Below are positions 25,080 to 34,146 of a DNA stretch of 63,351 bases, piece by piece. The number at the start of each line of letters is the position of its first letter. Position 1 is the first letter of the stretch. The notes beneath the pieces are model-generated. The model saw only the letters and a program-made list of their open reading frames with translations. It ran no database searches and was not told where the DNA came from. The DNA comes from Ruminococcus sp. (GTDB lineage Bacteria; Bacillota; Clostridia; Oscillospirales; Ruminococcaceae): the NCBI GenBank assembly GCA_015066745.1, contig SVNW01000013.1, positions 1 to 63,351 of the forward strand, read 5' to 3'. A program made the position numbers and the translations under genes.

Positions 25080-26165
25080 TCATGCCAGTCCCTGAAGTGC
25101 TTTACCAATTGAATTTCCTATAAGTTCTCCGGCATAGCATACTTCATCAATAGAATTTCCGTGACTTCCTACTTCTATAAGCAGACTTCCTGTCGTAAGC
25201 CCCTGATTATAATTTCTGTAATCAAAAAGTATCGGCCTCGTTATACCGGGAGTATCCGCTTCAAACTGTTGCTGAAAAAGCGATGCCAGTCTGAAATTCT
25301 GAAGATAGTCAGGCATATCCATCGTGCCGTCATCACAACCCGATATTATCATTACCTGTGCACTGTTTTTACCATCAACATTTATGACCGGCGCTATCAG
25401 ATCACCGTTTGATTCAATAGCGTCACGATGAATATCAAGAACAACTTTTATCTGCGGATTTTCAGAAAGTATCTTTTTTACAGTTTCAGCACTTCTTTCA
25501 TACGACCCTTCATATGAGGGATAATCATGAATAGTTGTATCATGTATTACTGATATTCCGTACTTTTCTATCTGATTTTTCATAGTAGCACCTATAGCTA
25601 CTACATTCATGCTTTCATCTGAGGACCTGTAAGAAAATGAAGAATCATAGTAATCTCTTTCAAAGGGTTCAAAACTTTCTGTAGTATGAGTATGCATTAT
25701 CAGAACCTGAGGTTCACTGTTTAGTTTTATCTGAAATTCCGGTCTGAGTCTGCTCTGCGCAAGAAGAACATTTACAGGTTCGTCTGTGCAGTTACGTACT
25801 TGTCCGGCACCTTCAAGATCAAAATACTGATTTCCCGAATACCACCCATATGTTTCTCTTATTACATCACCTGAACGCACCTGGGTTATTTCAGGATAAG
25901 GAACAGGACCTTCGTCACGGCTTACAGTTATGTTATCTTCAACTTCTTCGTTCCAGCCAAAGCCATAGGACAACATTTCTGCACTGTACTTCTCTAATTC
26001 CTGTATATTTCTTTCCCCTACCTTGATTTCAGACAACATACTAGCGGCAGCCTCAAATCCTGTAAGACCTTTTATAACTCCTGATGCAACGGCAGGAGAA
26101 AGCAATATGCCTACTGTTATCATCCATACGGTATGAACTTTATTGTTTTTTCTTCGCCTTCTCAA
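25080..26165 (-). CDS. spoIIP: Stage II sporulation protein P
   Basis: A peptidoglycan amidase/endopeptidase that, with SpoIID and SpoIIM, drives engulfment of the forespore. 361 residues from a TTG at 26165, which lies 8 bases behind AGGAG; the frame stays open upstream but has no RBS. A basic start (RRRRKNN) and one membrane helix are followed by the SpoIIP domain, with the zinc and catalytic motifs IMHTHTTESF (near 155), LDIHRDA (near 248) and LIEVGSHGN (near 335). Its presence suggests that the organism, or its recent ancestors, could sporulate. Confidence 0.93.
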   Translation of the reverse strand: MRRRRKNNKVHTVWMITVGILLSPAVASGVIKGLTGFEAAASMLSEIKVGERNIQELEKYSAEMLSYGFGWNEEVEDNITVSRDEGPVPYPEITQVRSGDVIRETYGWYSGNQYFDLEGAGQVRNCTDEPVNVLLAQSRLRPEFQIKLNSEPQVLIMHTHTTESFEPFERDYYDSSFSYRSSDESMNVVAIGATMKNQIEKYGISVIHDTTIHDYPSYEGSYERSAETVKKILSENPQIKVVLDIHRDAIESNGDLIAPVINVDGKNSAQVMIISGCDDGTMDMPDYLQNFRLASLFQQQFEADTPGITRPILFDYRNYNQGLTTGSLLIEVGSHGNSIDEVCYAGELIGNSIGKALQGLA

Positions 26166-26200
26166 ATAAATCACTCCTGTCAAAATGCTCTGATATATAT

Positions 26201-26221
26201 ATATTCTTAAAACAAGAATAT
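26201..26221. promoter_or_regulatory. Palindrome between divergent genes
   Basis: ATATTCTT, five bases, AAGAATAT: a perfect 8-bp inverted repeat midway between the spoIIP and DUF2752 starts. It could be an operator for either gene. Not matched to a known regulator. Confidence 0.4.
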
Positions 26222-26248
26222 TATTCACAAAAAGAAAGGAAGATAAAC

Positions 26249-26653
26249 TTGAAAAGAAAATTATTTGTAATATGTCTGCCGTTTGTTGTAGTATCACTTT
26301 TCCTTATTGTATGTGACATATATATAAAGTTTTCAGACTCACTCAGATTTCCGTGTATCCTCTATACTTTAACAGGTTATCTCTGCCCGTCATGCGGAGC
26401 TACACGCTGTATAAAGGCTCTTCTCAAAGGAAAAATCGTCAGATCGTTTATAAATAACCCATTGATATTTCTTCTTATAGTATTTATTATTCTTATATAT
26501 ATACAACTTTTTTTAAAAACTTTTTTTAAAACTGAAAAAAAAATAATTCCTGAAAGCAAATTTTTTTATATTGCTTTATCAGGAATTATTTTAATATACT
26601 GTATAGTAAGAAATTTTATTCCGTGTATACAGCCAATGTGTTTGTTGCAGTAG
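26249..26653 (+). CDS. DUF2752 membrane protein
   Basis: A 134-residue inner-membrane protein with the DUF2752 signature CPSCGATRC (near 48) in the loop after the first helix. Helices lie at about 4-24, 65-88 and 100-120. The family is common in Firmicutes and Bacteroidetes, with no proven role. The start is TTG at 26249, six bases behind AAAGGAAG. Its last 38 bases overlap the 3' end of the convergent DUF4190 gene. Confidence 0.82.
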   Translation: MKRKLFVICLPFVVVSLFLIVCDIYIKFSDSLRFPCILYTLTGYLCPSCGATRCIKALLKGKIVRSFINNPLIFLLIVFIILIYIQLFLKTFFKTEKKIIPESKFFYIALSGIILIYCIVRNFIPCIQPMCLLQ

Positions 26654-27071
26654 GTGATGCACTCGCTTCTCTATAGGACTCTACGAAAGCGTCCATAAAC
26701 TCCTGTACATCTTCTTCTGACATATCAAAGTCTTCTTTGAGATTTTCAACAAATTCAGGAACTTCACCTGTTTCTTCATATTCTTCAATGTACTGTTCTG
26801 CATTTACTGTAAAATCCATGATTGAATCCATATAAGGCATAAACTTAGCAATTACAAGTACAGTTATCAGTACACTGATAATTGACGTAATAAGACCGGC
26901 TATTGCCAATCCCTTGCCGTTCTTTCTTCCCGCAAGAACAATTATAGCAAGAATAAGTCCTACTATTCCAAACAAAGCACCAATTCCGCAACAAAGGCAT
27001 ACGATAGAAAGTATACCAAACACTAACGCTGCTACCGCTACACCTTTTGAACCTCCGCCATTTTCATACAT
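26616..27071 (-). CDS. DUF4190-like membrane protein
   Basis: A 151-residue protein. Two closely spaced hydrophobic helices (about 10-45 and 55-80, Gly- and Ala-rich, with KNGKGLAIAGLI between) match DUF4190, followed by an acidic helical tail. Function unknown. ATG 27071 lies behind AAAGGAAAG; the frame also stays open upstream to 27104, overlapping metA, but without an RBS. It ends inside the convergent DUF2752 gene. Confidence 0.75.
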   Translation of the reverse strand: MYENGGGSKGVAVAALVFGILSIVCLCCGIGALFGIVGLILAIIVLAGRKNGKGLAIAGLITSIISVLITVLVIAKFMPYMDSIMDFTVNAEQYIEEYEETGEVPEFVENLKEDFDMSEEDVQEFMDAFVESYREASASPTATNTLAVYTE

Positions 27072-27093
27072 AAATTTTCTCTTTCCTTTCCGT

Positions 27094-28023
27094 CTAGAAT
27101 TCACATTCCGGTATTTTTTCTATATCATACGGTGTCCGTTGATATACACAATAGTTAAGCCAGTTTGAAAACATAAGATTTGCATGACCTCTCCATCTGA
27201 AAAGAGGCTTTTTACTGCAATCATCATCAGGAAAATAATTGTAAGGCAATGCTATATCTATTCCCTTATCCTTATCTCTGAAGTATTCATTTGCGAGTGT
27301 ATCGAGATCATACTCGCTGTGCCCCATTATAAAATACTGGCGTTTATTTTTATTTGATACTATATAGAGTCCTGCACTGTCCGATTCACTTGTGATCTTC
27401 AGTTGCGGGACTTTTTCAACATCTTCACGTCTTATCTCCGTATTTCTTGAATGAGGCGCAAGAAAACCGTCATCAAAGCCTTTGAGGAGTTGTGAATGAG
27501 GTCTTAAAAGATTGTGTTCAAATACTCCAAACATTTTCTCTTTAAGCATGTATTTCGGAACGCCGTAATGATAATAAAGACCTGCCATCGCACCCCAGCA
27601 GATGTGAAGCGTTGAATAAACATTTGTTTTTGTCCATTCCATTATAGAACAGAGTTCATTCCAGTAATCCACATCTTCATATTCAAGATGTTCAACCGGT
27701 GCACCTGTTATAATAAATCCATCATATTTATTTTCTTTAATTTCATTGAAGGTTCTGTAGAATGTATTAAGATGACTAAGTGATGTGTTTTTAGAAATAT
27801 GTGACTCAACATGAACGAAGTCAATATCTACCTGCAACGGTGTGTTGCTGAGCAATCTTAAAAACTGCGTTTCGGTTTCTATTTTCTTTGGCATGAGATT
27901 TAAAATTGCAATTTTTAATGCTCTGATATCCTGATGCTCTGCTACATTGTCAGGCATCACAAATATATTTTCATCCAACAGAGTTTTATAAGCCGGCAGA
28001 TCCTGTGATATTTTTATTGGCAT
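27094..28023 (-). CDS. metA: Homoserine O-acetyltransferase (MetA family)
   Basis: Activates homoserine for methionine synthesis. 309 residues from ATG 28023, 8 bases behind GGAGG; an ATG at 28038 is the RBS region itself. The nucleophile Cys142 lies in HICWGAMAG and the catalytic His in MGHSEYD. Residue 111 is Glu (GAPVE). In this family Glu111 selects acetyl-CoA and Gly selects succinyl-CoA, so acetyl transfer is expected despite the usual succinyltransferase label. A hairpin (28047-28080) separates it from the carboxyltransferase operon upstream. Confidence 0.93.
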   Translation of the reverse strand: MPIKISQDLPAYKTLLDENIFVMPDNVAEHQDIRALKIAILNLMPKKIETETQFLRLLSNTPLQVDIDFVHVESHISKNTSLSHLNTFYRTFNEIKENKYDGFIITGAPVEHLEYEDVDYWNELCSIMEWTKTNVYSTLHICWGAMAGLYYHYGVPKYMLKEKMFGVFEHNLLRPHSQLLKGFDDGFLAPHSRNTEIRREDVEKVPQLKITSESDSAGLYIVSNKNKRQYFIMGHSEYDLDTLANEYFRDKDKGIDIALPYNYFPDDDCSKKPLFRWRGHANLMFSNWLNYCVYQRTPYDIEKIPECEF

Positions 28024-28046
28024 TTCCAAAACCTCCATATATCCAA

Positions 28047-28080
28047 AGCAGGTGAATCGGAAAAAATCAACTCACCTGCT
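28047..28080 (-). terminator. Hairpin before metA
   Basis: AGCAGGTGA (28047-28055) pairs with TCACCTGCT (28072-28080). On the minus strand no strong T run follows, so it may be an attenuator, an mRNA processing site or a weak terminator of the carboxyltransferase operon. Confidence 0.5.
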
Positions 28081-28105
28081 CTACCTTATTGATTTTCAGA
28101 TACTA

Positions 28106-29506
28106 TTAAACCGGATGTATCTGTTTTGATGCGTCACCGTGCTTGCCGTCAACGCCATATTTTTTATTTCTTCTATTTTCAAAGAATTTAACAGCAACCT
28201 GACCGAACTGAGCATAGCTGAGAACGTCTTCTTCCTGTTCGATCCATTCTGCACATTCTTCACGAAGTGTTTCAAGTTCTGGCTTGAGAAGATCTGCAGG
28301 ACGACAATCGATAGGCTCTGCGTCACCTATTATCTTCTTTCTGAACTGAGGATCGATCGGAACAGGTGTTGTACCGTATTCGCCTCTTACTACACCCTTA
28401 AATTCCTTAGTAACAGTCTTGTATCTTTCACCTGTGATAACATTGAATACAGCCTGTGTACCAACGATCTGTGATGATGGTGTAACGAGTGGCGGATAAC
28501 CTGCATCTTCACGTACTCTTGGAACTTCCTTGAGAACTTCTGTAAGCTGATCTTCCTTACCTGCCTGCTTAAGCTGTGAGAGGAGGTTTGAAAGCATACC
28601 ACCAGGAACCTGATAAATAAGTGCGTTTGCATCTACTGCAAGCATCTTAGGATCAAGAAGTCCCTTATCAATATATTTCTGACGAAGAGTCATGAAGTAA
28701 TCTCTTATTTCTGTAAGAAGAACAAGGTCAAGACCTGTATCGTATTCTGTACCCTGAAGTGCAGCAACCATAGACTCTGTAGGAGCATGTGATGTACCAA
28801 GAGCAAGAGGTGACATAGCTGTATCTACTACGTCTACACCTGCTTCTATACCCTTGAGGAGACACATTGAAGCAAGACCTGAAGTATAGTGAGTATGAAG
28901 CTGTATCGGAATATTTACAGCAGACTTGAGTGCTGAAACGAGCTCGCTTGTTGCATAAGGAGTAAGAAGCGCCGCCATATCCTTGATACAGATAGAATCT
29001 GCACCTGCTGACTCAATAGCCTTTGCGTAGTTTACATAGTATTCTGTTGTAAATACTTCACCGAGAGTATATGAGATCGCAACCTGTGTATGTGCGCCTT
29101 CTTTTTTAGCTGCCTTTATAGCTGTGTCAAGATTTCTGATGTCGTTAAGAGCATCAAAAATTCTGATAATGTCAATACCGTTTGCTACTGATTTCTGAAC
29201 AAAGTATTCAAGAACGTCGTCAGCATAGTGACGGTATCCGAGCATATTCTGACCTCTGAAAAGCATCTGAAGCTTTGTGTCAGGCATATGTTTCTTTATT
29301 GTACGGAGTCTTTCCCACGGATCTTCATTTAAGAATCTGAGACAGGAGTCAAATGTTGCACCGCCCCAGCATTCAACTGAATGATAACCTACCTTGTTAA
29401 GCTTGTCAAGGATAGGAAGCATATCATCAATTGTCATACGTGTAGCGAGAAGTGACTGATGCGCATCACGAAGTACAGTTTCGGTAATTCCTATTTTCTT
29501 AGCCAT
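28106..29506 (-). CDS. oadA: Biotin-dependent carboxyltransferase, pyruvate/oxaloacetate subunit (OadA/5S type)
   Basis: A 466-residue carboxyltransferase domain that moves CO2 between oxaloacetate/pyruvate and biotin. The TIM barrel has LRDAHQSLLATRM with metal and substrate residues near the start, RIFDALND (near 118), CIKDMAALLTP with the carbamylated Lys (near 177) and LHTHYTSG (near 207), followed by the conserved helical extension. Unlike full OadA it lacks a fused biotin domain, which is encoded separately by the next gene upstream. With the carrier and the 12S-like subunit it makes the three parts of a transcarboxylase. Confidence 0.92.
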   Translation of the reverse strand: MAKKIGITETVLRDAHQSLLATRMTIDDMLPILDKLNKVGYHSVECWGGATFDSCLRFLNEDPWERLRTIKKHMPDTKLQMLFRGQNMLGYRHYADDVLEYFVQKSVANGIDIIRIFDALNDIRNLDTAIKAAKKEGAHTQVAISYTLGEVFTTEYYVNYAKAIESAGADSICIKDMAALLTPYATSELVSALKSAVNIPIQLHTHYTSGLASMCLLKGIEAGVDVVDTAMSPLALGTSHAPTESMVAALQGTEYDTGLDLVLLTEIRDYFMTLRQKYIDKGLLDPKMLAVDANALIYQVPGGMLSNLLSQLKQAGKEDQLTEVLKEVPRVREDAGYPPLVTPSSQIVGTQAVFNVITGERYKTVTKEFKGVVRGEYGTTPVPIDPQFRKKIIGDAEPIDCRPADLLKPELETLREECAEWIEQEEDVLSYAQFGQVAVKFFENRRNKKYGVDGKHGDASKQIHPV

Positions 29507-29531
29507 TATACTTTAAACCGCCTTTCGTGAA

Positions 29532-29897
29532 TTATTGGATCGTAGCGAGAGCGTCAGAAGCATTAACTGTGTCGCCCTTGTTAGCGAGAATGCTTGTAAC
29601 CTTACCATCACAAGGTGCAACGATATCATTTTCCATTTTCATAGCTTCAAGTACGAGCAATACCTGTCCCTTTGAAACTGTATCGCCAACGCTTACCTTT
29701 ATGTCAAGAATTGTTCCAGGCATAGGTGCTGAAACCTTTGTGCCTTCGCCTGCTGCTGCAGGTGCTGGTGCCGGAGCAGGTGCAGGAGCTGCTGCCGGTG
29801 CCGGTGCTGCTGCAACTACAGGAGCTGAACCGTCTGTGATTTCTTCAACTGCAACGTCATATGCCTTACCATTTACTGTGATATTGAATCTTTTCAT
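29532..29897 (-). CDS. Biotin carboxyl carrier protein
   Basis: A 121-residue carrier. A short N-terminal domain (MKRFNITVNGKAYDV) leads to an Ala/Pro/Gly linker (about 27-50) and a biotinyl domain (about 52-121) with the biotin-accepting Lys in EAMKMEND. It shuttles CO2 between the two carboxyltransferases encoded on either side. ATG 29897 is preferred because the family starts here; an in-frame start at 29927 has no RBS. Confidence 0.93.
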   Translation of the reverse strand: MKRFNITVNGKAYDVAVEEITDGSAPVVAAAPAPAAAPAPAPAPAPAAAGEGTKVSAPMPGTILDIKVSVGDTVSKGQVLLVLEAMKMENDIVAPCDGKVTSILANKGDTVNASDALATIQ

Positions 29898-29993
29898 TTT
29901 AAAAACTCCAATTCTCCGCAGAAACAAACTTAATATATCAGAAGAATTATTTTACTGCGGATAAATAATTCTGAAAAAAACATAAGTATATAA

Positions 29994-31352
29994 TTAAAGC
30001 GGAAGATTGTTGTGTTTCTTAGGAAGATTTGATACTCTCTTACCTGAAAGAACATCAAGAACTTCAACAAGCTTTGCTTTTGTATCAGCACAAGCTATTA
30101 TTTCGTCAACTGCATTTTTGTTTGCAGCCATTTCTGCTGTAGCACATGTATCTACATATTCACGTGCAAGCTCTGCTCTCTTAACAGCAACATCTGCAGC
30201 ACCTGCAAGTTTGTCATGCCACATAAATTCTACTGCTGTGAGAGGATTGAGCGGTGATACTACAGCCTTTTCCCATGCAAATGTAAAGTCAGCATTTGCG
30301 CTCTTGCTTGCAAATGCAACAAAAGCAGGACCATATGCTTTTCCTGTGATAAGAGTGATCTTTGCTGTAGTTGCTTCAGAATATGAACCTGAAAGCATAG
30401 CCATATTTCTTATACAGCCTGCTGTTTCGGATTCGCCTTCAAAACCTTCTGTATCAACTATAGTGATAACAGGAATACCAAAAGCATCACATGTTCTTAC
30501 GAAGCGTGCTATCTTTGCGCAGTCGTCCGATACAAGCTTGTCATTTGTCTTGTTTGTAGCTACTATACCTACTGTTGAACCACCTGTTGTTGCAAGTGCT
30601 GTGTATGAAGCTTTTCCGAATTCTGCTGAAAGTTCTGTTACTGAATCAGCATCTGTTATCATGCTGACAATGTCTTCGAGAGTATTTCCTGCTGTTACAG
30701 CATTGTCGCTGTATTCGTAAACCGGAACAGATGAAAGGTTGTTTTCAGGAATAAGTCTGAGCAGTTCAACTACCTTTTCCATCGCTGTTTTATCATCATC
30801 ACATACGATAGAAGCTGTACCTGCCTTTGCAGCAGACTTTGCTGTTCCCATGCCGTTCTTTTCTGAATCAAACGGTGGTGTTACAAAAAGTTCGCCGTCA
30901 TTTGTCATAACTACAAAATCAGATGAACAAGCAAGAATAGCCGCACTGCCTGCACATGTTCCGGCAATAACTGATATCTGAGGAACAACGCCTGAAATAG
31001 CTGCACAAGCACCTATCATATCACCGTAAGCTGTAAGTGAATCAACTGTACCATCGATGAAAGCACCGTTTGAATCATGAATACCAACTATAGGTCTGCC
31101 TGTTTTAGCAGCAAGTGAATACAACTTAGAGATTTTCTGAGCGTGTGGTAAACCTACCGCACCATTGTTCACTGTCTTATCCTGTGAATAAGCATAAACA
31201 AGTGAGCCATTAACATAACCGTATGCTGTTACTACACCTGAAAGGCTGTCTTTTTGCATAGATAATGAATTTATTTCTGTATAAACTCCATCATCAAACA
31301 AGTAAGAAAGTCTTTTACGTGCTGCACTGTCCATATTTTTTTCCATCTGCAT
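29994..31352 (-). CDS. Acyl-CoA carboxyltransferase (MmdA/12S type)
   Basis: A 452-residue crotonase-fold carboxyltransferase with two domains. The N-terminal half has GGTCAGSA-type loop GTCAGSAAI (near 133), and the C-terminal half has VDTEGFEGE (near 310) and GKAYGPAFVAF (near 345). It is shorter than the usual ~510 residues, mainly in the N-terminal half. ATG 31352 lies 8 bases behind AGGAAGG; an in-frame TTG at 31379 is upstream of that RBS. It is the first gene of the operon. Acetyl-, propionyl- or methylmalonyl-CoA could be the substrate. Confidence 0.88.
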   Translation of the reverse strand: MQMEKNMDSAARKRLSYLFDDGVYTEINSLSMQKDSLSGVVTAYGYVNGSLVYAYSQDKTVNNGAVGLPHAQKISKLYSLAAKTGRPIVGIHDSNGAFIDGTVDSLTAYGDMIGACAAISGVVPQISVIAGTCAGSAAILACSSDFVVMTNDGELFVTPPFDSEKNGMGTAKSAAKAGTASIVCDDDKTAMEKVVELLRLIPENNLSSVPVYEYSDNAVTAGNTLEDIVSMITDADSVTELSAEFGKASYTALATTGGSTVGIVATNKTNDKLVSDDCAKIARFVRTCDAFGIPVITIVDTEGFEGESETAGCIRNMAMLSGSYSEATTAKITLITGKAYGPAFVAFASKSANADFTFAWEKAVVSPLNPLTAVEFMWHDKLAGAADVAVKRAELAREYVDTCATAEMAANKNAVDEIIACADTKAKLVEVLDVLSGKRVSNLPKKHNNLPL

Positions 31353-31433
31353 ATAAAATTTCCTTCCTGACATATTCAAAGGTTATTTGTTTAAAAATAA
31401 CCTTTATAACTTTAATAAATCAAACATAGATTA

Positions 31434-31462
31434 ATCATAACATATTTTTTGATTTTTTGCAA
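31434..31462 (-). promoter_or_regulatory. Promoter of the carboxyltransferase operon
   Basis: TTGCAA (31457-31462), 17-base spacer, TATGAT (31434-31439) with extended TG on the minus strand. Confidence 0.65.
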
Positions 31463-31478
31463 TAGCTCTGAAAATTTA

Positions 31479-31862
31479 TTAACTATTTTCTTTGCATTTT
31501 TTGCATCCATCAAGAAAATCGCTTATTGATCTTACTTCATACGGAACTTCAGGAGTACCATAACGGAATTTTTCAAAAAGATTTGTTCCATTATTAGTTG
31601 CATGACAAACGCCCTTGTCTATTCCCTTCAGACACGCCTTGAACAAAACTGTGCGGAGTATACCATCACACAAGGCTGTATCTTCTCCATATTCACAATG
31701 ATATATACATACGCTGTCATTTTCATATGCATAGACAGCAAAGCCTGTAACTTCACCGTCTCTTCCGTATGACTCAACTGCTTCGTACTGTTTACCAGGT
31801 GAAAGATTTTCTAATATATTATTATATTTTGAGATATCATTTGTCTGATGTATTTCAAGCAT
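31479..31862 (-). CDS. Small protein, possibly GNAT-like
   Basis: A 127-residue cytosolic protein. A beta-rich middle (GEVTGFAVYAYENDSVCIYH) is followed by a helix and NNGTNLFEKFRYG, which resembles the last strand and helix of GNAT acetyltransferases, but the acetyl-CoA loop is not recognisable. The tail has CKKC. ATG 31862 is four bases after the stop of the pseudouridine synthase gene, with GGGAGAG upstream, so the two are translationally linked. Confidence 0.6.
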   Translation of the reverse strand: MLEIHQTNDISKYNNILENLSPGKQYEAVESYGRDGEVTGFAVYAYENDSVCIYHCEYGEDTALCDGILRTVLFKACLKGIDKGVCHATNNGTNLFEKFRYGTPEVPYEVRSISDFLDGCKKCKENS

Positions 31863-31866
31863 TTTC

Positions 31867-32592
31867 TCACTCTCCCATTGCATTTCTGAGGGCACGGAGT
31901 TCTTCGGCAGTAAGATTTCTGTATGCTCCCGGTTTTAGCATTCCGAGTTTTATCGGACCGACACTGACTCTTCTGAGTCTTGCTACTTCAAGGCCGACAC
32001 CTTCGCACATTTTTCTTATCTGACGATTTCTTCCCTCTTTTATAGTAATAAGCAGTACTACTCTGCCCTGTTCTTTTGAAAGTACATTTACAGTTGCCGG
32101 CTGAGTCTTGTATCCGTCTATCTCCATTCCTGAAGAAAGTGTGATAAGCTGGTCGTCATTTATATCCGGTCTTACTGTTACTCTGTATGTCTTTGAAATA
32201 TGTTTGCTCGGATGCATAACGCTGTTGGCAAACTTTCCGTCATTTGTAAAAAGAAGAAGTCCTTCAGAATTTTTATCAAGTCTTCCTATAGGATATACTC
32301 TTTCTCCTACGCCTTCAAGGAGGTCCATTACACACTTTCTGTCGAGTTCGTCAGAAACAGTTGTAACATATCCTCTTGGCTTGTTAAGCATTAAATACAC
32401 ATGATTTTTTCTTCTGGGTCTGTTAAGACGTTCACCGCATACTGTAATTTCATCTTTTACAGTAGCCTTGTCACCGAGCTTTGCCGGATGACCGTTTACT
32501 TTTACTTTACCTTTCTGGATAAATTCTTCAGCCTTACGTCTTGAACAGTAACCACAGTCAGCAATTATTTTCTGTAATCTTATCTTTTCCAT
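31867..32592 (-). CDS. rluB: rRNA pseudouridine synthase (RluB/RsuA family)
   Basis: A 241-residue enzyme. An N-terminal S4 RNA-binding domain (about 1-60) precedes the pseudouridine synthase domain, with KPRGYVTT (near 72) and the catalytic Asp in GRLDKNSEGLLL (near 103). KEGRNRQIRKM near 185 is the family motif. It isomerises a uridine in 23S or 16S rRNA; by length and motifs it is closest to RluB/YpuL. Confidence 0.92.
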   Translation of the reverse strand: MEKIRLQKIIADCGYCSRRKAEEFIQKGKVKVNGHPAKLGDKATVKDEITVCGERLNRPRRKNHVYLMLNKPRGYVTTVSDELDRKCVMDLLEGVGERVYPIGRLDKNSEGLLLFTNDGKFANSVMHPSKHISKTYRVTVRPDINDDQLITLSSGMEIDGYKTQPATVNVLSKEQGRVVLLITIKEGRNRQIRKMCEGVGLEVARLRRVSVGPIKLGMLKPGAYRNLTAEELRALRNAMGE

Positions 32593-32744
32593 ATTATATC
32601 AGTTCCGTTTCTCCGCAGATATTATAACAGGACAAAGATTATTCAGCTGCGGTTTAAATAATCATGTCTTTTCACAAACGATGTACACACCTTATAATTA
32701 TATCATGGTAAATCATAATGTGTCAATTATTTTTTTGTGTCAAG

Positions 32745-32807
32745 TCAGGACAAACAAATGAAATTGTCTCTAATAGTTTTAGTAAAATACATTTACGTTT
32801 GTCCTGA
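32745..32807. repeat. 63-bp element with 11-bp terminal inverted repeats
   Basis: TCAGGACAAAC (32745-32755) and GTTTGTCCTGA (32797-32807) are perfect inverted repeats, with further similarity just inside (AAATG and CATTT). No reading frame lies between. It could be a tiny MITE, an IS remnant or an operator. The rest of 32593-32887 shows nothing clear. Confidence 0.55.
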
Positions 32808-32835
32808 GATAGAGGTTTTTTATAAAAAAATGAAT

Positions 32836-33135
32836 TTGCGGTGTTTGGTAGGTGTTGTATAGATAGTGATGGTAACAGGGCAAAAAAACTCCTGCTACAA
32901 GGAGTAAGGGTGTAGCAGGAGAGAGAGTATTTAAAGTGTCTTTGTTTTTGTATGCAAGAAAAGTTTTATCCGAGTTTTACATCTTCGCCCATGATATACT
33001 GTTTGAGGTGAGCGAGGTCTGCAAGGTTGGTTGAACCGTCGGCATTGCAGTCGAAGTTGTTTACTTGTTCGTCATTCCACGTAGCATCGCCTATCAGGTA
33101 GAGACTGAGTGCGGTAAGGTCTGTGAGGTCTGTTA
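32836..33135 (-). repeat. Duplicated dockerin-terminator block, copy A
   Basis: About 300 bp holding the dockerin coding end, stop, terminator hairpin and downstream sequence, near-identical to 34147-34438. Similarity stops sharply at the start of the dockerin module. Confidence 0.85.
32888..32923 (-). terminator. Terminator of the 32966-33685 gene
   Basis: CTCCTGCTA and TAGCAGGAG form a 9-bp stem; on the minus strand a run of seven T follows. Confidence 0.85.
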
Positions 33136-33685
33136 CTGAGTCGCCGTTGTAGTCAGGAATTTTTGATATGCCAGATGGGGAAGATATATATTGGTAGAAT
33201 CTAGAAACTTTTATTTCGTTTTCTTCTTTTTTCAAAAGATCTTTATTGGTAGCAAGTTCTAATTCTATAAGTTTTAAAACTTCTTGTTTTGGAACGTATC
33301 CTATCCAAAATTTATCTTCAGATACTTTAAAGCCAAAGAAAAGTGTTTCCACATTTTCAATTGTAGGTGTAACAGTTTGGGTTTCTTTATCTATTTCAAA
33401 GAAATCAATATTTTTAAAACTATCAAAACGTCCATCAATACAAATAAGGAGAACATCGTTTTCAGACATAGTTTCAAGTTCAGAATACAGCAGTGACAGT
33501 CTTTCAGTTCTATCTTTCTGTAATATTTCAAGTTTTTCTTCGTCTGACATCTGAACCGATATTGTTTGTTTTTGTGAATCATTTCCTTGCTTGTCAGTTG
33601 AAGTTTCAGCATAGCAATTTGGTATAATTGCCGAAGATAGTATTAGGTTTAAAAAAAGTGGAATAAGATTTTTCTTTTTTAACAT
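32966..33685 (-). CDS. Secreted dockerin protein
   Basis: A 239-residue secreted protein. Signal peptide (about 1-25, ending CYAET), a unique middle domain (about 30-165) I do not recognise, rich in charged helices and beta strands, and a C-terminal type I dockerin (about 172-239). Its two calcium loops are DYNGDSVTDLTD and DCNADGSTNLAD. Dockerins dock onto cohesins, so the middle domain is cargo for a cohesin scaffold. Dockerin and 3' flank are almost identical to the 34268-35254 gene. ATG 33685 is 10 bases behind AAAGGA. Confidence 0.87.
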   Translation of the reverse strand: MLKKKNLIPLFLNLILSSAIIPNCYAETSTDKQGNDSQKQTISVQMSDEEKLEILQKDRTERLSLLYSELETMSENDVLLICIDGRFDSFKNIDFFEIDKETQTVTPTIENVETLFFGFKVSEDKFWIGYVPKQEVLKLIELELATNKDLLKKEENEIKVSRFYQYISSPSGISKIPDYNGDSVTDLTDLTALSLYLIGDATWNDEQVNNFDCNADGSTNLADLAHLKQYIMGEDVKLG

Positions 33686-34146
33686 GTTAATCAAATCCTT
33701 TCAAAAAAGTTAGTTAGCCTTGAGCAAAACTCATAAGCCACGTAAAATCGTTGTTTTTTAAACAAAAAAATTTTTTTATCACTATAGAAACAACCAGCTA
33801 TTTATGTTATTTAAATCTTTAAAACGACTTGCTTAATCAGTTTCTGTTTTGCTATATATTTTGTTAAACATCAGTGTGATTTGCTATGATGTTAGCTTTG
33901 CTATGCCTTAATATCTATCAATTTCTGTTTGAACGCATTCAGGTTTTTCATTTTTCATAAATGCACTGATTTTTTACGGCGTTTTGCTCATCTCTATATT
34001 TGATAAATAAAATTTCGGAGTATGCTGTGGTGATTTGCGATGATTAATATATGTTTGCTTTTTGGGGGGGCTATAAGTATAACAATTGAGAAGGCTGAAA
34101 TGTTTGAATAAAAAATAAGTTTGTAGAAAATTATAAATAGAGTAGT
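33686..34146. other. Gene-free intergenic region
   Basis: About 460 bases without a credible gene. Only short recurring words are seen (TTTGCTATG at about 33866, 33879 and 33898; GATTTGCGATGAT at 34030), and a run of eight G near 34070. No clear promoter for the 32966-33685 gene, so that gene may rely on read-through or an alternative sigma factor. Confidence 0.5.

Noticed and set aside
30007..30720. Long plus-strand frame antisense to the 12S-type carboxyltransferase
   Set aside because: Shadow of a well-supported gene with clear family motifs on the other strand.
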